From NCBI GenBank assembly GCA_938003765.1, contig CALKYE010000123.1, positions 1 through 49,411 of the forward strand: a DNA stretch of 49,411 bases, written 5' to 3'. Both the position numbers and the translations under genes were made by a program. Source of the stretch: an uncultured Planctomycetia bacterium (lineage in GTDB: Bacteria; Planctomycetota; UBA1135; GCA-002686595). The notes below the pieces were generated by a model that saw only the letters and a list, made by a program, of their open reading frames with translations, was not told where the DNA came from and ran no database searches. Shown here piece by piece: positions 34,760-43,681 of the stretch; the first letter of the stretch is position 1, and each line of letters opens with the position of its first letter.

Positions 34760-35287
34760 TCAGCCGCGCTTGAACCCCAGCGCGGCGCCGGCCACCAGCG
34801 CTCCGGTGGACGGGATTCGCCTCGTGACGAACTGCGTGACAGTGTCGTTCTCTTTGAGGTTCAGCACGGCGCGGTTGAGCCAGTCGACCAGCCCACCCCA
34901 GTCGACGCTGGCGACCTTGGCGTAGGTGAGCGCCTGGATCGCGATGAACGCGACGGCCAGCAGGAGCAGACCGATCTTGAAGATCTTCCGCGTCGTGTAG
35001 CCGAGCGCGAAGCCGATCAACGCGAACAGGCTGCCCTCGGTCACGTACGGCAGTGCGTCCTCGATCACGCCGCTGCTCTGCGGCTCCTGGGCGGCCGAGC
35101 GAGTCGAAGCCAGGTAGTTCGACGGCGCGAGCGTGGTGTCCGTCGCGGAGCGGCTCGGCGCGCGCTGCGCGAGCATCACCCCGCGCGCGATGGCCGAGCC
35201 CACGAGCAGGACGCTCAACACGATCAGCACGGCGCGTTGAACACGCGTGAGTCCAGCTTGCGCCGGGGCTTTGGGGCTGGCTGCCAT
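34760..35287 (-). CDS. FUN14-like small membrane protein
   Basis: A 175-residue protein. An N-terminal helix (about 18-37) is followed by a variable loop and then a FUN14-type unit: Leu-Pro-Tyr-Val-Thr-Glu-Gly-Ser-Leu-Phe-Ala-Leu-Ile-Gly-Phe-Ala-Leu-Gly-Tyr, a Lys-Ile-Phe-Lys-Ile cytoplasmic patch, a long hydrophobic helix, a Val-Asp-Trp motif, and a final Pro-Ser-Thr-Gly...Gly-Phe-Lys-Arg-Gly. That pattern matches the FUN14 family, best known from mitochondrial mitophagy receptors but present in many bacteria with unknown role. It is divergent from purF; no functional link to purines is apparent. Confidence 0.75.
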   Translation of the reverse strand: MAASPKAPAQAGLTRVQRAVLIVLSVLLVGSAIARGVMLAQRAPSRSATDTTLAPSNYLASTRSAAQEPQSSGVIEDALPYVTEGSLFALIGFALGYTTRKIFKIGLLLLAVAFIAIQALTYAKVASVDWGGLVDWLNRAVLNLKENDTVTQFVTRRIPSTGALVAGAALGFKRG

Positions 35288-35372
35288 CGCCGCAGATCGT
35301 GATCTCGCAAGGCCCTTCGGCGCAAGGCCACGCTGTCATCGACGGCGAGCGGAAAGCGCGCGCCACTGGGGC

Positions 35373-35378
35373 TACACT
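35373..35378 (+). promoter_or_regulatory. Possible purF -10 box
   Basis: TACACT lies 93 bases before the purF ATG within the divergent region. No -35 hexamer at normal spacing is recognisable, so this is a weak candidate. Confidence 0.25.
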
Positions 35379-35470
35379 ACGCGGCCCGCTGCCAGCGTCG
35401 CGCCGGCTCGAAGCCGGGGCCGCTCGCGCCTCCTCCTTCTCATCGCGCGCCTTCTCGAAAGACCCACCGC

Positions 35471-36952
35471 ATGTGCGGATTCATCGGTATCTACGGCCCT
35501 GACGGCGTCGACGTGGCCGTCGAGATCTACGAAGGTCTGCTGGCCGTCCAGCACCGCGGCCAGGACGCGGCCGGCATCACGACCTTCACCGACAAGTTCC
35601 ACGTGAAGAAGGGCCTGGGGCTGGTCCGCGACGTGTTCAACGAGCGCAACATGGCCCGCCTGCGCGGCCACATCGGCGTCGGGCACGTGCGCTACCCCAC
35701 GGTGGGTGTCGGCTCGGACGAGGACGTGCAGCCGTTCCACATGGTGTTCCCGCTGGGCATCGCCATGGCGCACAACGGGAACGTCACCAACTTCCTCGAG
35801 CTCAAGGAGCGCCTGAAGGTCAAGGGCGTCCGCCTGGGGTCGTCCTGCGACGTCGAAGTCATCCTGTACGTCTTCGCGCGCGCGCTGGCCGACCGCGTCA
35901 AGCCCGCGCAGCGCATCGAGCCCGACGACGTGTTCGCGGCCGTCAAGGTGGTGTTCGAGAAGGTCAAGGGCGCCTACTCGGTCGTCGCGGTGCTCGCCGA
36001 CGGCGGAATGGTCTGCTTCCGCGACCCGTTCGGCATCAAGCCGATCGTCTTCGGCCAGAAGTCCACCGAGAAGGGCGTGAGCTACGCCTGCGCGAGCGAA
36101 TCGGTCGTGCTCGACGTCAACGGCTACGAGCGCACGCTCGACATCGGTCCCGGCGAGTGCGTGTACGTCTCGCCCGACCGCCGCATCCACCAGCGCAAGC
36201 TGGGCGACAAGCCGCACCGGCCGTGCATCTTCGAGTGGGTCTACTTCGCGCGACCCGACTCGATGCTCGACGACGTCTCGGTGTACCGCACACGCCGGCG
36301 CTTCGGCCTCTCGCTGGCCCAGCAGTGGAAGCGCGAAGGCGCGCCCATGCCCGACGCGGTCATCCCGATCCCCGACAGCTCGCGCGACGCCGCGGCCGCT
36401 TTCGCCGAGGAACTCGGCCGGCCGTACCGCGAGGGCCTGGTCAAGAACCGCTACATCGGCCGCACGTTCATCATGCCGAGCCAGGGCGCGCGCACGAGCT
36501 CGGTGCGGCGCAAGCTCAACACCATTCCGCTCGAGTTCGCGGGCAAGGACGTGGTGCTGGTCGACGACTCGATCGTCCGCGGCAACACCTCCAAGCGCAT
36601 CGTGCAGATGGCGCGCGACGCCGGCGCCAAGAAGGTCTACATGGCGATCACCAGCCCGCCGTTGATCTCGCCGTGTCCGTACGGCATCGACATGGCGACC
36701 AAGACCGAGTTCATCGCCACGGGGCGCACGACCGAGCAGGTGGCCGAGTCGATCGGGGCCGATTTCGTGCTGTACCTCGATCGCGAGGCCATGAACGACG
36801 CCGCGCGCGCTGGGAACCCCAAGCTCGAGAAGTTCTGCAACGCCTGCTTCACGGGCGAGTACCCGACCGGCGACGTGACCCGCGAGATGCTCGCGGCGAT
36901 CGAGGGCGAGCGCTGCAATTCGCAGCAGCAGATCACGCTCTGGAGCAGTTGA
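35471..36952 (+). CDS. purF: Amidophosphoribosyltransferase PurF
   Basis: A 493-residue enzyme for the first step of purine synthesis, forming phosphoribosylamine from PRPP and glutamine. It begins Met-Cys-Gly-Phe-Ile-Gly, so the Ntn nucleophile Cys2 is exposed by removal of Met without a propeptide. The glutaminase half has Gly-His-Val-Arg-Tyr and Ala-His-Asn-Gly-Asn-Val. The PRPP loop is Val-Leu-Val-Asp-Asp-Ser-Ile-Val-Arg-Gly-Asn-Thr. Four Cys in the B. subtilis pattern (Pro-Cys-Ile-Phe-Glu, Ser-Pro-Cys-Pro-Tyr-Gly, Phe-Cys-Asn-Ala-Cys) imply a 4Fe-4S cluster. It is a single-gene unit here; the neighbours are unrelated to purines. Confidence 0.96.
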   Translation: MCGFIGIYGPDGVDVAVEIYEGLLAVQHRGQDAAGITTFTDKFHVKKGLGLVRDVFNERNMARLRGHIGVGHVRYPTVGVGSDEDVQPFHMVFPLGIAMAHNGNVTNFLELKERLKVKGVRLGSSCDVEVILYVFARALADRVKPAQRIEPDDVFAAVKVVFEKVKGAYSVVAVLADGGMVCFRDPFGIKPIVFGQKSTEKGVSYACASESVVLDVNGYERTLDIGPGECVYVSPDRRIHQRKLGDKPHRPCIFEWVYFARPDSMLDDVSVYRTRRRFGLSLAQQWKREGAPMPDAVIPIPDSSRDAAAAFAEELGRPYREGLVKNRYIGRTFIMPSQGARTSSVRRKLNTIPLEFAGKDVVLVDDSIVRGNTSKRIVQMARDAGAKKVYMAITSPPLISPCPYGIDMATKTEFIATGRTTEQVAESIGADFVLYLDREAMNDAARAGNPKLEKFCNACFTGEYPTGDVTREMLAAIEGERCNSQQQITLWSS

Positions 36953-37150
36953 GCGCGCCCGGCGGGAGGCGCGGCTGAGGGCAGCGCGCGCTCGACTCTC
37001 GCAGAAAGCGCGAAATGGGCCTCAACGCCGGGGCCGGATAGGAGCTTGAGCAGGCCGCCGCACGCGAGTCGTCAGGAAGCGACCGCGCGCGGGTGGGGGG
37101 CGCGGTTGAAGTCCGCACCTCCGTGCGCCCGTACAAGTCCCTAGCCCCGA

Positions 37151-39265
37151 GTGTTCACTTTGGAAAGCAAGTCCCTCTTCGTCGCGCGGCCCCGCGCGGT
37201 CGTCCTCGCCGCCGTCACGCTGCTGGGCGGCGCCTCCACGGTTCTCGGCCAGAGCTTGGTCTCCACGTCGGCCAACGTCATCGCGGCGACCGACGACCTG
37301 ATCCCGGGCTCGGCCGCCGAGATGTTCGGCGGAACCACGACCTTCGACAGCCCGGTGCTCGACGACGCCGGGAACGTCCTGTTCCGCGCGCGCATGGTCG
37401 GCGGCGTGACGGACACGCTGAACTTCCGCAGCTTCTACTTCGGCGCCACGCGCGCGAGCTTGCAGAAGATCATCCAGAGCGCGGACGCTGAGCCCTCGGG
37501 CACGATCCCCGGCGGACTGCTGCGCACCGCCACCGCGCCGGGCATCGGCAGCGGCGTCCGCATCAGCGGCAATGGCAGCCACATGCTGTGGGGCACGAGC
37601 CTGTACGACGGCGGCGTCGCCATCACCAGCTCCAACGACACGGCGATCTTCATCGGCAACCCCAGCGGCGGCTGGTCGGTTCTGGTGCGCGAGGGCGACC
37701 TCGCCGCGGGGACGGTCGGCGCGAACTTCAGCTCGAGCTTCTCCAGCCCGAGCCAGCAGAACACCGGCGTCAACAACAGCGGTCGCGTCCTGTTCAAGTC
37801 GAGCCTGACCGGCGGCGACGTCAGCGGCACGACCAACAACGAGGCCTGGTTCACCGGCGTCGCCGGCGCGCTCGAACTGATGCGCCGCAAGGGCGATTCG
37901 ATCGGCACGGGCGAGGTGATCGGCGGCCTGGGCTTCCTCAGCCAGATGAACGCCTCCGGTCAGGTCGTGGTCGACGGCACGCTGTCGACCACGGTCGGCG
38001 CGCCGGTCGCGACGGCGGCCGACAACACCATCATCGAGCTCTACACCCCCGGCTCGGGCATGCAGCTCCTGCTCCGCGAAGGCAGCGTCGCGCCCGGCAT
38101 CCCCGGCGGAGCGACGTTCAACATCGCTTCCAACTCGTGGAGCGTGAACACGGGCTCCACGACGTTCAACGCCGCGGGCGAGTTGCTCATCAACGCCGAC
38201 ATCTCCGGACCCGGAGTGGTCAGCGGGATCGACGACCGCGCCGTCTACAAGCTCTCCACGTCCGGCCAGGCGCTCGTCGTGCGACGCGGCGACCCGGCGC
38301 CCGGCGTCGTCGGAGGCTTCTTCGACGCGATCAACAACTCCAGCCTCCAGTTGAACAACGCGGGCACGATCGCGTTCCAGTCGTCGATGACCGGCTCGCC
38401 GCTGGCGTCGGACGACACCGGCATCTGGATCGGCACGCCGGGCAACTGGACGCTCGTCGTCCGCGAGGGCGACGTGGCCCCCGGGACCGGCGGCTCGACG
38501 TTCGGTTCGACCACCGGACAGATCATGCGCATGAACGGCGCGGGCCAGTTGCTCTTCAACAACTCGCTGCTCGGCGGCTCGAACCCCGGCTCGTCCCTGT
38601 GGGCCTGGGATCCGATCTGCGGCCTCCAGGCCGTGCTCGTGCAGGGCGACCAGCTCGAGTACGCCCCGGGCCTGTTCCTCACCGCGCTCAACGCTGGCGG
38701 CATCCAGTTCAACAACGGTGACGCGCGGCCGCTGGGCTTCGCCGACGACGGCACGGTGGCCCTCAACCTGTCGCTGGCCGGCAGCTACGGAGCGATCGTG
38801 ACGGTCCAGGTCGGCGGATGCGTTCCGCAGCCCGTCGCGTACTGCACCGCGGGCACGTCGAGCAACGGCTGCGTTCCGGTGATCAGCGGCGTGGGCACGC
38901 CGAGCGTCGCGGCGAGCTCGGGCTTCACGATCGACGTCGCCAACGTCGAGGGCGCCAAGCAGGGCCTGATCTTCTACGGCATCAACGGCCGCGCCTCGGC
39001 CGCGTGGGGTTCGGGCGGCAACAGCTTCTTCTGCGTGAAGGCCCCGACGCAGCGCATGGGCGCGCAGAACAGCGGCGGCACGGCCGGCGCGTGCGACGGC
39101 GCGATGTCGCAAGACTGGCTGGCGTACGTCGCGGCGAACCCGGGCTCGCTCGGCGCGCCCTTCAACGCCGGCGCGACGGTCAACGTCCAGGCCTGGTACC
39201 GCGACCCGGCGGCGGTGAAGACGACCAACCTCAGCGGCGGTCTCGAGTTCGTCACCGCCCCGTGA
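37151..39265 (+). CDS. Secreted repeat protein with Cys-containing C-terminal domain
   Basis: A 704-residue exported protein with a signal peptide (about 14-33). Residues 35-540 consist of five or six repeats of about 60 residues, each with a Trp-x-Leu/Val-Val-Arg-Glu-Gly-Asp...Ala-Pro-Gly element and an Asn-x-x-Gly-x-Leu-Leu-Phe element, probably a beta-propeller. I recall such repeats in planctomycete proteins of unknown role. The last about 140 residues, from Tyr-Cys-Thr-Ala-Gly near 38840, form a second C-terminal domain type with five Cys and a final Leu-Glu-Phe-Val-Thr-Ala-Pro. The start is GTG 37151; no ribosome binding site is obvious. An intrinsic terminator follows. Confidence 0.8.
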   Translation: MFTLESKSLFVARPRAVVLAAVTLLGGASTVLGQSLVSTSANVIAATDDLIPGSAAEMFGGTTTFDSPVLDDAGNVLFRARMVGGVTDTLNFRSFYFGATRASLQKIIQSADAEPSGTIPGGLLRTATAPGIGSGVRISGNGSHMLWGTSLYDGGVAITSSNDTAIFIGNPSGGWSVLVREGDLAAGTVGANFSSSFSSPSQQNTGVNNSGRVLFKSSLTGGDVSGTTNNEAWFTGVAGALELMRRKGDSIGTGEVIGGLGFLSQMNASGQVVVDGTLSTTVGAPVATAADNTIIELYTPGSGMQLLLREGSVAPGIPGGATFNIASNSWSVNTGSTTFNAAGELLINADISGPGVVSGIDDRAVYKLSTSGQALVVRRGDPAPGVVGGFFDAINNSSLQLNNAGTIAFQSSMTGSPLASDDTGIWIGTPGNWTLVVREGDVAPGTGGSTFGSTTGQIMRMNGAGQLLFNNSLLGGSNPGSSLWAWDPICGLQAVLVQGDQLEYAPGLFLTALNAGGIQFNNGDARPLGFADDGTVALNLSLAGSYGAIVTVQVGGCVPQPVAYCTAGTSSNGCVPVISGVGTPSVAASSGFTIDVANVEGAKQGLIFYGINGRASAAWGSGGNSFFCVKAPTQRMGAQNSGGTAGACDGAMSQDWLAYVAANPGSLGAPFNAGATVNVQAWYRDPAAVKTTNLSGGLEFVTAP

Positions 39266-39342
39266 TCGAACGGCTCGACTGAGCCACGCGCTCGCGCGCG
39301 GCCATTCGACGTCAGGCTGCAGTTCTCTCCTGGCAGCCCCCG

Positions 39343-39377
39343 ACAGCGCGGTCCCCACGGGCCGCGCTGTTTTCGTT
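39343..39377 (+). terminator. Intrinsic terminator
   Basis: ACAGCGCGG (39343-39351) pairs exactly with CCGCGCTGT (39362-39370) around a 10-base loop, directly followed by TTTTCGTT. It lies 78 bases past the stop of the repeat protein gene and is the clearest terminator in the window. Confidence 0.85.
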
Positions 39378-39452
39378 CCAAGGCGCAGAGGACGCCGGCA
39401 GCGGCGAGCGGCGCCGGGTCTTCGGTGACGCACTGGGGCGGCTGAGCTACTC

Positions 39453-41813
39453 ATGCTCCAAGTGAAACCCGCCGCCGCGATCGGATCGCTGCTCGTGCTT
39501 GCCGTTGCGGCGTTCGTCGCAGCGTCTTGGCCGCACGGAGCACCGACGAGAACGGCGGCCGTGGCGCCGGACGCGGAGCCCATGCCGCGCTCGTGGGATG
39601 CGGACGCGCTCGATGACGCCACGTCCGCGGAACTCAGTCGCGACGAGAGCGACGCACGGGCGGCGCGAGTCGTGATCGCACAACCGACCGCTGAGGTCGC
39701 TCCACCGATCGAACCAGTCCACGCGCCTGCGCAGCTCACCGTCGAGGTCGTCGACGCGCAGAACACTCCGCTCGTCGACGTTGCTGTGTCGCTGCTCGAA
39801 CGCGACCCCGGGCGGGGCTGGCGCGCCGCGGCGAGCGCACGCACAGACGCATCCGGGCGCGCGCAGCTACCCGCGGGAGCGACTCACCTCGAGCGCTCCG
39901 TTCAATTGCCACTCGTCGACGCCGAGCCGGTCGAGGTCGCGCTCGCTCCGCGCGCGACGTGGCCCGAGGTCGTGCGCTTCGTTGCCAAGTCCGGCGGCGC
40001 GCTCGAGGTGCGCGTGCTCGGGCTCGACGGTTCCGCGGTGGAGGACGAGCTCACCCTCTGGCTGCGGCGCGAGGACGGCCCAGCGGCCTCAGCGCCGTTC
40101 GAGCAGGCGGATCGACGCGCGACGACCAACGGCGTCGTGCGCTTCGAGCACGTCGCGCTGGAGAGCACGTTCACGGCGCGCGCCGAAGGCGCCGCAACCC
40201 GCTTCCGCGGCGCGGAGATCACCGGGCCAGTGCGACCCGGCGAGACGGTGCGCGTCGACTTGCTGGCGCTCGCGCCCGCCGCGCTGCTCGCGGCGCAGCT
40301 CGTGCGCGAGGGTGGCGAACCGCTGCGCGCGCACGACGTGCAACTCGTCGCGCCCAGTGGCGACGCGTCTCTCAAGGGTGTCCTGCTCTGGAGTGGCGCC
40401 ACCGACCGAGAGGGTCGCGTCGAGATCTCGTTGGAAGAGTCCGCGACGGCTCCGCGCTCGCCTCGCACGCTGCGCGTCTTCGCGACGCGGCCTGATGGAA
40501 CGATCCTCACCGCAGCGCTTTCCGGAGGAACTCCGTCCGCGCTCACCCACGGCCGTCAGATGCTCGACTTCGGCGTTGTCGAGCTGCGGCCGGCGGCCTG
40601 GCTCATCACGGGGCGCGTGCTCGATCCCGCGGGCGCGCCCATCGCCGGGGCAGCCGTCTCGCCGTACTGCTTCGATTCCTCGCGTGTGGGGGAGATCGCC
40701 GCCTGGCCCGAGCGAGTCCGGACGGAGGCCGACGGCGCGTTTGCGCTCGCCAACGTCGCGGGGATCTCGACGGTGATGCTGACGGTCTGGGCCCCGGGTT
40801 TCACGACGGCGAATCTGCGCGGCGTACGCAGCGGCGCGCGCGACCTCGAGGTGGTGCTCGAGCCGCGCGGAATCGTGCGCGGCCGCGTGCAGATGCCGGA
40901 CGCGCTGAGTGCGGATGCACTGGAGGTGCAGCTCGAGCAGCTGAGCGCGGCGGGGGAGACGCGCATGCTCTCAGAGCGGCCCGGCGTTCACTCGAGCGCC
41001 GCGGGCAGCACCACCGCGGCCCTCGACGCCGACGGACGATTCGAGTCGCTGCGGGTCGCGCCGGGGATCTGGCGTCTCGAGGTCCGCTTGGACGAGCAAG
41101 CTCTGCTGACCTTGCGCGACCTCACCGTCGAGGCCGGGGCCGTGCTCGACCTGGGCCAGCTCGACCTGCGCCAGCGCATCACGCCGCTCCACATCGACGT
41201 GGTCGACGAGCGCGGCGAACCGCTCCCGCGCGCCATGGTCACCCTGCTTTCCGAGCGCGGCGCGTGGCCCACCGAGGAGTACACCTCGCGCGCCGGTCGC
41301 GCGTCGTTCGTCACGCTGGGCGCGCCGCTCGACCTGCGCGTGTGGAGCGCGGGGCGTCGCTCGCTCGAGCTGAAGGCCGTCGCCTCGCACCAGCGCGTGA
41401 CGCTGCCCGCCGGGATCGCTGTCGAGTTCGTCTTCCCGCGCGATCTGCCGCCCCTCGCGCCGCCGCTCGAGTTCACTTTGTCGGTCACCGACGAGGACGC
41501 CGAGTCGCTCGGCCTCATCGAGTGCTTCCAGACCGACTGGCGCACGCGCTATCTGCTCACGTCCCGCACCGCGCCGGTCGGACCCTCCGATCGCTGGACG
41601 CTCCACCTGCCGCACGCCGGCGACTACATGGTGATCGGCCACGTGCGCGACACGCGCACACTCCGCTCCGTGTGGAGCTCGCCGCGACCGCTCGGACCCA
41701 TCTCGATCGACAGCGCCGCGCCCGCGCCGGTTCACCTGTCGTTCGACACCGCATCGCTCTCCACCGCACTCGCGGCACACGCCGCGCTTTCGACCTCGAC
41801 CTCGCAGCGCTGA
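39453..41813 (+). CDS. Large membrane-anchored protein with regulatory-like beta domains
   Basis: A 786-residue protein with one N-terminal helix (about 8-25) and an acidic linker, so nearly all of it is outside the cytoplasm. Several beta-sandwich units of about 85-100 residues can be followed. The strongest is near residues 385-470, beginning Ile-Thr-Gly-Arg-Val-Leu-Asp-Pro-Ala-Gly-Ala-Pro-Ile-Ala-Gly-Ala-Ala-Val, the signature of carboxypeptidase-regulatory-like domains; another starts near 95 and one near 585. There are no Cys pairs and no catalytic motif. The start is the first ATG after the preceding terminator. The role is probably structural or binding at the cell surface. Confidence 0.75.
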   Translation: MLQVKPAAAIGSLLVLAVAAFVAASWPHGAPTRTAAVAPDAEPMPRSWDADALDDATSAELSRDESDARAARVVIAQPTAEVAPPIEPVHAPAQLTVEVVDAQNTPLVDVAVSLLERDPGRGWRAAASARTDASGRAQLPAGATHLERSVQLPLVDAEPVEVALAPRATWPEVVRFVAKSGGALEVRVLGLDGSAVEDELTLWLRREDGPAASAPFEQADRRATTNGVVRFEHVALESTFTARAEGAATRFRGAEITGPVRPGETVRVDLLALAPAALLAAQLVREGGEPLRAHDVQLVAPSGDASLKGVLLWSGATDREGRVEISLEESATAPRSPRTLRVFATRPDGTILTAALSGGTPSALTHGRQMLDFGVVELRPAAWLITGRVLDPAGAPIAGAAVSPYCFDSSRVGEIAAWPERVRTEADGAFALANVAGISTVMLTVWAPGFTTANLRGVRSGARDLEVVLEPRGIVRGRVQMPDALSADALEVQLEQLSAAGETRMLSERPGVHSSAAGSTTAALDADGRFESLRVAPGIWRLEVRLDEQALLTLRDLTVEAGAVLDLGQLDLRQRITPLHIDVVDERGEPLPRAMVTLLSERGAWPTEEYTSRAGRASFVTLGAPLDLRVWSAGRRSLELKAVASHQRVTLPAGIAVEFVFPRDLPPLAPPLEFTLSVTDEDAESLGLIECFQTDWRTRYLLTSRTAPVGPSDRWTLHLPHAGDYMVIGHVRDTRTLRSVWSSPRPLGPISIDSAAPAPVHLSFDTASLSTALAAHAALSTSTSQR

Positions 41814-41852
41814 CCTAGCCGGATTCGCGCGTCTTCTACCTGCTTCACGCGA

Positions 41853-42194
41853 TCACTCCCCTGCGCGATCTCGTGCGCGGGAGGTGGACGGGGGAGAAGT
41901 CTGCGGCTTCGCACCGCGCGGTGTTCCGGTGAGTCTGGGAATGACCAGGCCGGCAGTCAGACCGAAGACAAAACTGATCCACGTGGCGAGTCGAGCTGCC
42001 CACGTGGGCACATAAGAAGAGTCCACGCTTTGCGACAGCAGGATGGCTTCGGAGCTCGCCACGGCCGCGACGAACGCGAAAACAACAGCGATCAACACCA
42101 GGCTGGCCCTAACCACTTTGACCTCGTGTCCCCGGCGCACTCGGCGCCCGAGAGGCAGCTGACGCCGAGCAGCCGTCAGCGGGGACGCTGGCAT
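41853..42194 (-). CDS. Mini membrane protein A, two helices
   Basis: A protein of up to 113 residues with two membrane helices (about 30-49 and 69-89) and a short Ser/Thr/Pro/Arg tail. The first helix ends in Ala-Ser-Ser-Glu-Ala and the second contains Phe-Gly-Leu-Thr-Ala-Gly-Leu-Val. The neighbouring gene at 42321 encodes a protein with the same layout, Ile-Ser-Ser-Glu-Val and Val-Gly-Leu-Thr-Ser-Gly-Leu-Val, so they are paralogues. The start is uncertain: ATG 42194 gives 113 residues, GTG 42116 gives 87. I know no family for it. The local base composition looks less GC-rich than the surroundings. Confidence 0.55.
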   Translation of the reverse strand: MPASPLTAARRQLPLGRRVRRGHEVKVVRASLVLIAVVFAFVAAVASSEAILLSQSVDSSYVPTWAARLATWISFVFGLTAGLVIPRLTGTPRGAKPQTSPPSTSRARDRAGE

Positions 42195-42320
42195 TGGGTC
42201 GCGTACCGTCGATCCACGCCGTTCCCTGGCTCATCCCGACCACTCGGCGGTTTAGGAGTGGCCGCATCGCGAGTCCGCGGCGCCGAACCCAAGGCGCAGT
42301 TCCACGCTGGATCGTGGTGC

Positions 42321-42587
42321 TCATGGGGATTGAACTCCGCGTTTCGCGGCGAGCTTCGAGACCACCAGCCCACTCGTCAGTCCGACGAAGAACGCGAAGA
42401 CGGCCACGATTCGCGCCACTCCGTGCATCACTTGGGACTCCCCGAAGCCCAGCACTCGGAAGGCGACCTCGGAACTTATGGCCATGACGATACATGCGCC
42501 TCCGAGGGCCCATAGTGTCACGACTCGAGTGCGCACGTCGTACTCCTCGCGTTGGTCATGCTCCGACTCGGCATTTCCAGGTCCCAT
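42321..42587 (-). CDS. Mini membrane protein B, paralogue of A
   Basis: An 88-residue protein starting at ATG 42585-42587, with an acidic, hydrophilic first 17 residues, a helix at about 22-42 and a second at about 58-79. It ends in a short basic tail. The Val-Arg, Ser-Ser-Glu and Gly-Leu-Thr-x-Gly-Leu-Val positions match protein A, which makes both genes credible although each is short. An in-frame ATG at 42710 would give 129 residues with an unlikely leader. The function is unknown; a tandem pair of two-helix proteins could form a heteromeric complex. Confidence 0.55.
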   Translation of the reverse strand: MGPGNAESEHDQREEYDVRTRVVTLWALGGACIVMAISSEVAFRVLGFGESQVMHGVARIVAVFAFFVGLTSGLVVSKLAAKRGVQSP

Positions 42588-42713
42588 GTCCTGGAAGCCT
42601 CCGACGACAGCGCCGTCTGGCGCTTCCCAGCACCTGTCGAGCGCTTGCCGCGATGATCGCGTAAGCGCGGAGCGGCTGGCATGGAAGTGCGCGACTGCGC
42701 GCCACGCCAAGAG

Positions 42714-43652
42714 TCACTTCGACTTGGGGGTGAGCGACTGCCAAGTCTCGCCCATCGGCGTGAAGCGCAGGAGCACGCGCGCGTCGGGTTCGTCGACTTG
42801 CATGCCGCCGACGAGCGTTAGTGAGCGACCGTCCGCCGCGACTCCCGGCATCACCAGCTGCACGCCGAGCGGCGTGGTGCGCGTCCACTTCTCAGTCTTG
42901 GAGTCGTAGCGCCACGCCGACTGCTCCTCGAACACGTACAGGCTCTCGCCGAGCGGACCGACCTCCCCGATCACTCCGTGCGCGCCGAACTTGGCCCACA
43001 GCGGCGCGGGCGGCGGCGGAAGCGCGCGCCAACCGTCCTTGCCGCGCACCCAGTGCTCGCGTTTGGGCTCGAACGTCTCGCCGTCGAGGCCGCCGACGAC
43101 GTGCAGTTCGCCGCGCAGCGCCACCACGAGATGGAAATGATCGCCGGCGCCGAAGTCAGGCGGGGGCGGCTCCGTGCGCACCGCACGCTGCTTCGTGTCG
43201 ACGATGAACAGCGCTGCTTCGCTGCCCCCGTAGCCGCCGATGGCGAACACCTCGTGTCCGACGGTCGCGACGTCGAAGTGCGAGCGTGGCAGGCGGCCCG
43301 CGGGAACGATCTCGCTCCACGCGTCACGCGCGAAGTCGTACTGCTCGACGCTCTCGCCGATCGCGAACACCGCGTCCCCGATTCGCGCGGAGCCGAAGAA
43401 CGCACGCGTGCGGCCCATGTCGGCGCGGCGCACCCACTGGTCGGCGCCCGGCGCGAGCCACCAGGTCTGGCGCTGCTCACGATCCTCCGCGCCGGGATCT
43501 CCGAAGCCGCCGAACGAGAGCAGCCCGCCGTTCAACACTTCGATGCGGTGGCCATGGCGCTCGGCCGGCAGCGCGACGGGCCACTTGGGCGCGGGCGGCG
43601 CGGCAGGCGTCGGGCTCTGAAGAGCCAACGCTGCGAGAAGGAGGGTCGACAT
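42714..43652 (-). CDS. Kelch-like repeat protein, secreted
   Basis: A 312-residue protein with a short N-terminal hydrophobic stretch compatible with a signal peptide. Beta-propeller blades are visible with the kelch-type Gly-Gly doublets: Leu-Leu-Ser-Phe-Gly-Gly-Phe near 47, Val-Phe-Ala-Ile-Gly-Gly-Tyr near 137, Leu-His-Val-Val-Gly-Gly-Leu near 185 and Leu-Thr-Leu-Val-Gly-Gly-Met near 280. Aromatic residues follow at the expected spacing. No catalytic residue is recognised. The gene starts 29 bases after the anchored protein gene at 43682, so both likely share a transcript. Confidence 0.78.
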   Translation of the reverse strand: MSTLLLAALALQSPTPAAPPAPKWPVALPAERHGHRIEVLNGGLLSFGGFGDPGAEDREQRQTWWLAPGADQWVRRADMGRTRAFFGSARIGDAVFAIGESVEQYDFARDAWSEIVPAGRLPRSHFDVATVGHEVFAIGGYGGSEAALFIVDTKQRAVRTEPPPPDFGAGDHFHLVVALRGELHVVGGLDGETFEPKREHWVRGKDGWRALPPPPAPLWAKFGAHGVIGEVGPLGESLYVFEEQSAWRYDSKTEKWTRTTPLGVQLVMPGVAADGRSLTLVGGMQVDEPDARVLLRFTPMGETWQSLTPKSK

Positions 43653-43681
43653 GGGCGGCGCCAGCGATGGGGCCTGGCCGC

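Noticed and set aside
34720..34760. Plus-strand terminator with TTTT after the hairpin at 34729-34749
   Set aside because: No plus-strand gene ends upstream; on the minus strand, where genes exist, the T tract would be on the wrong side.
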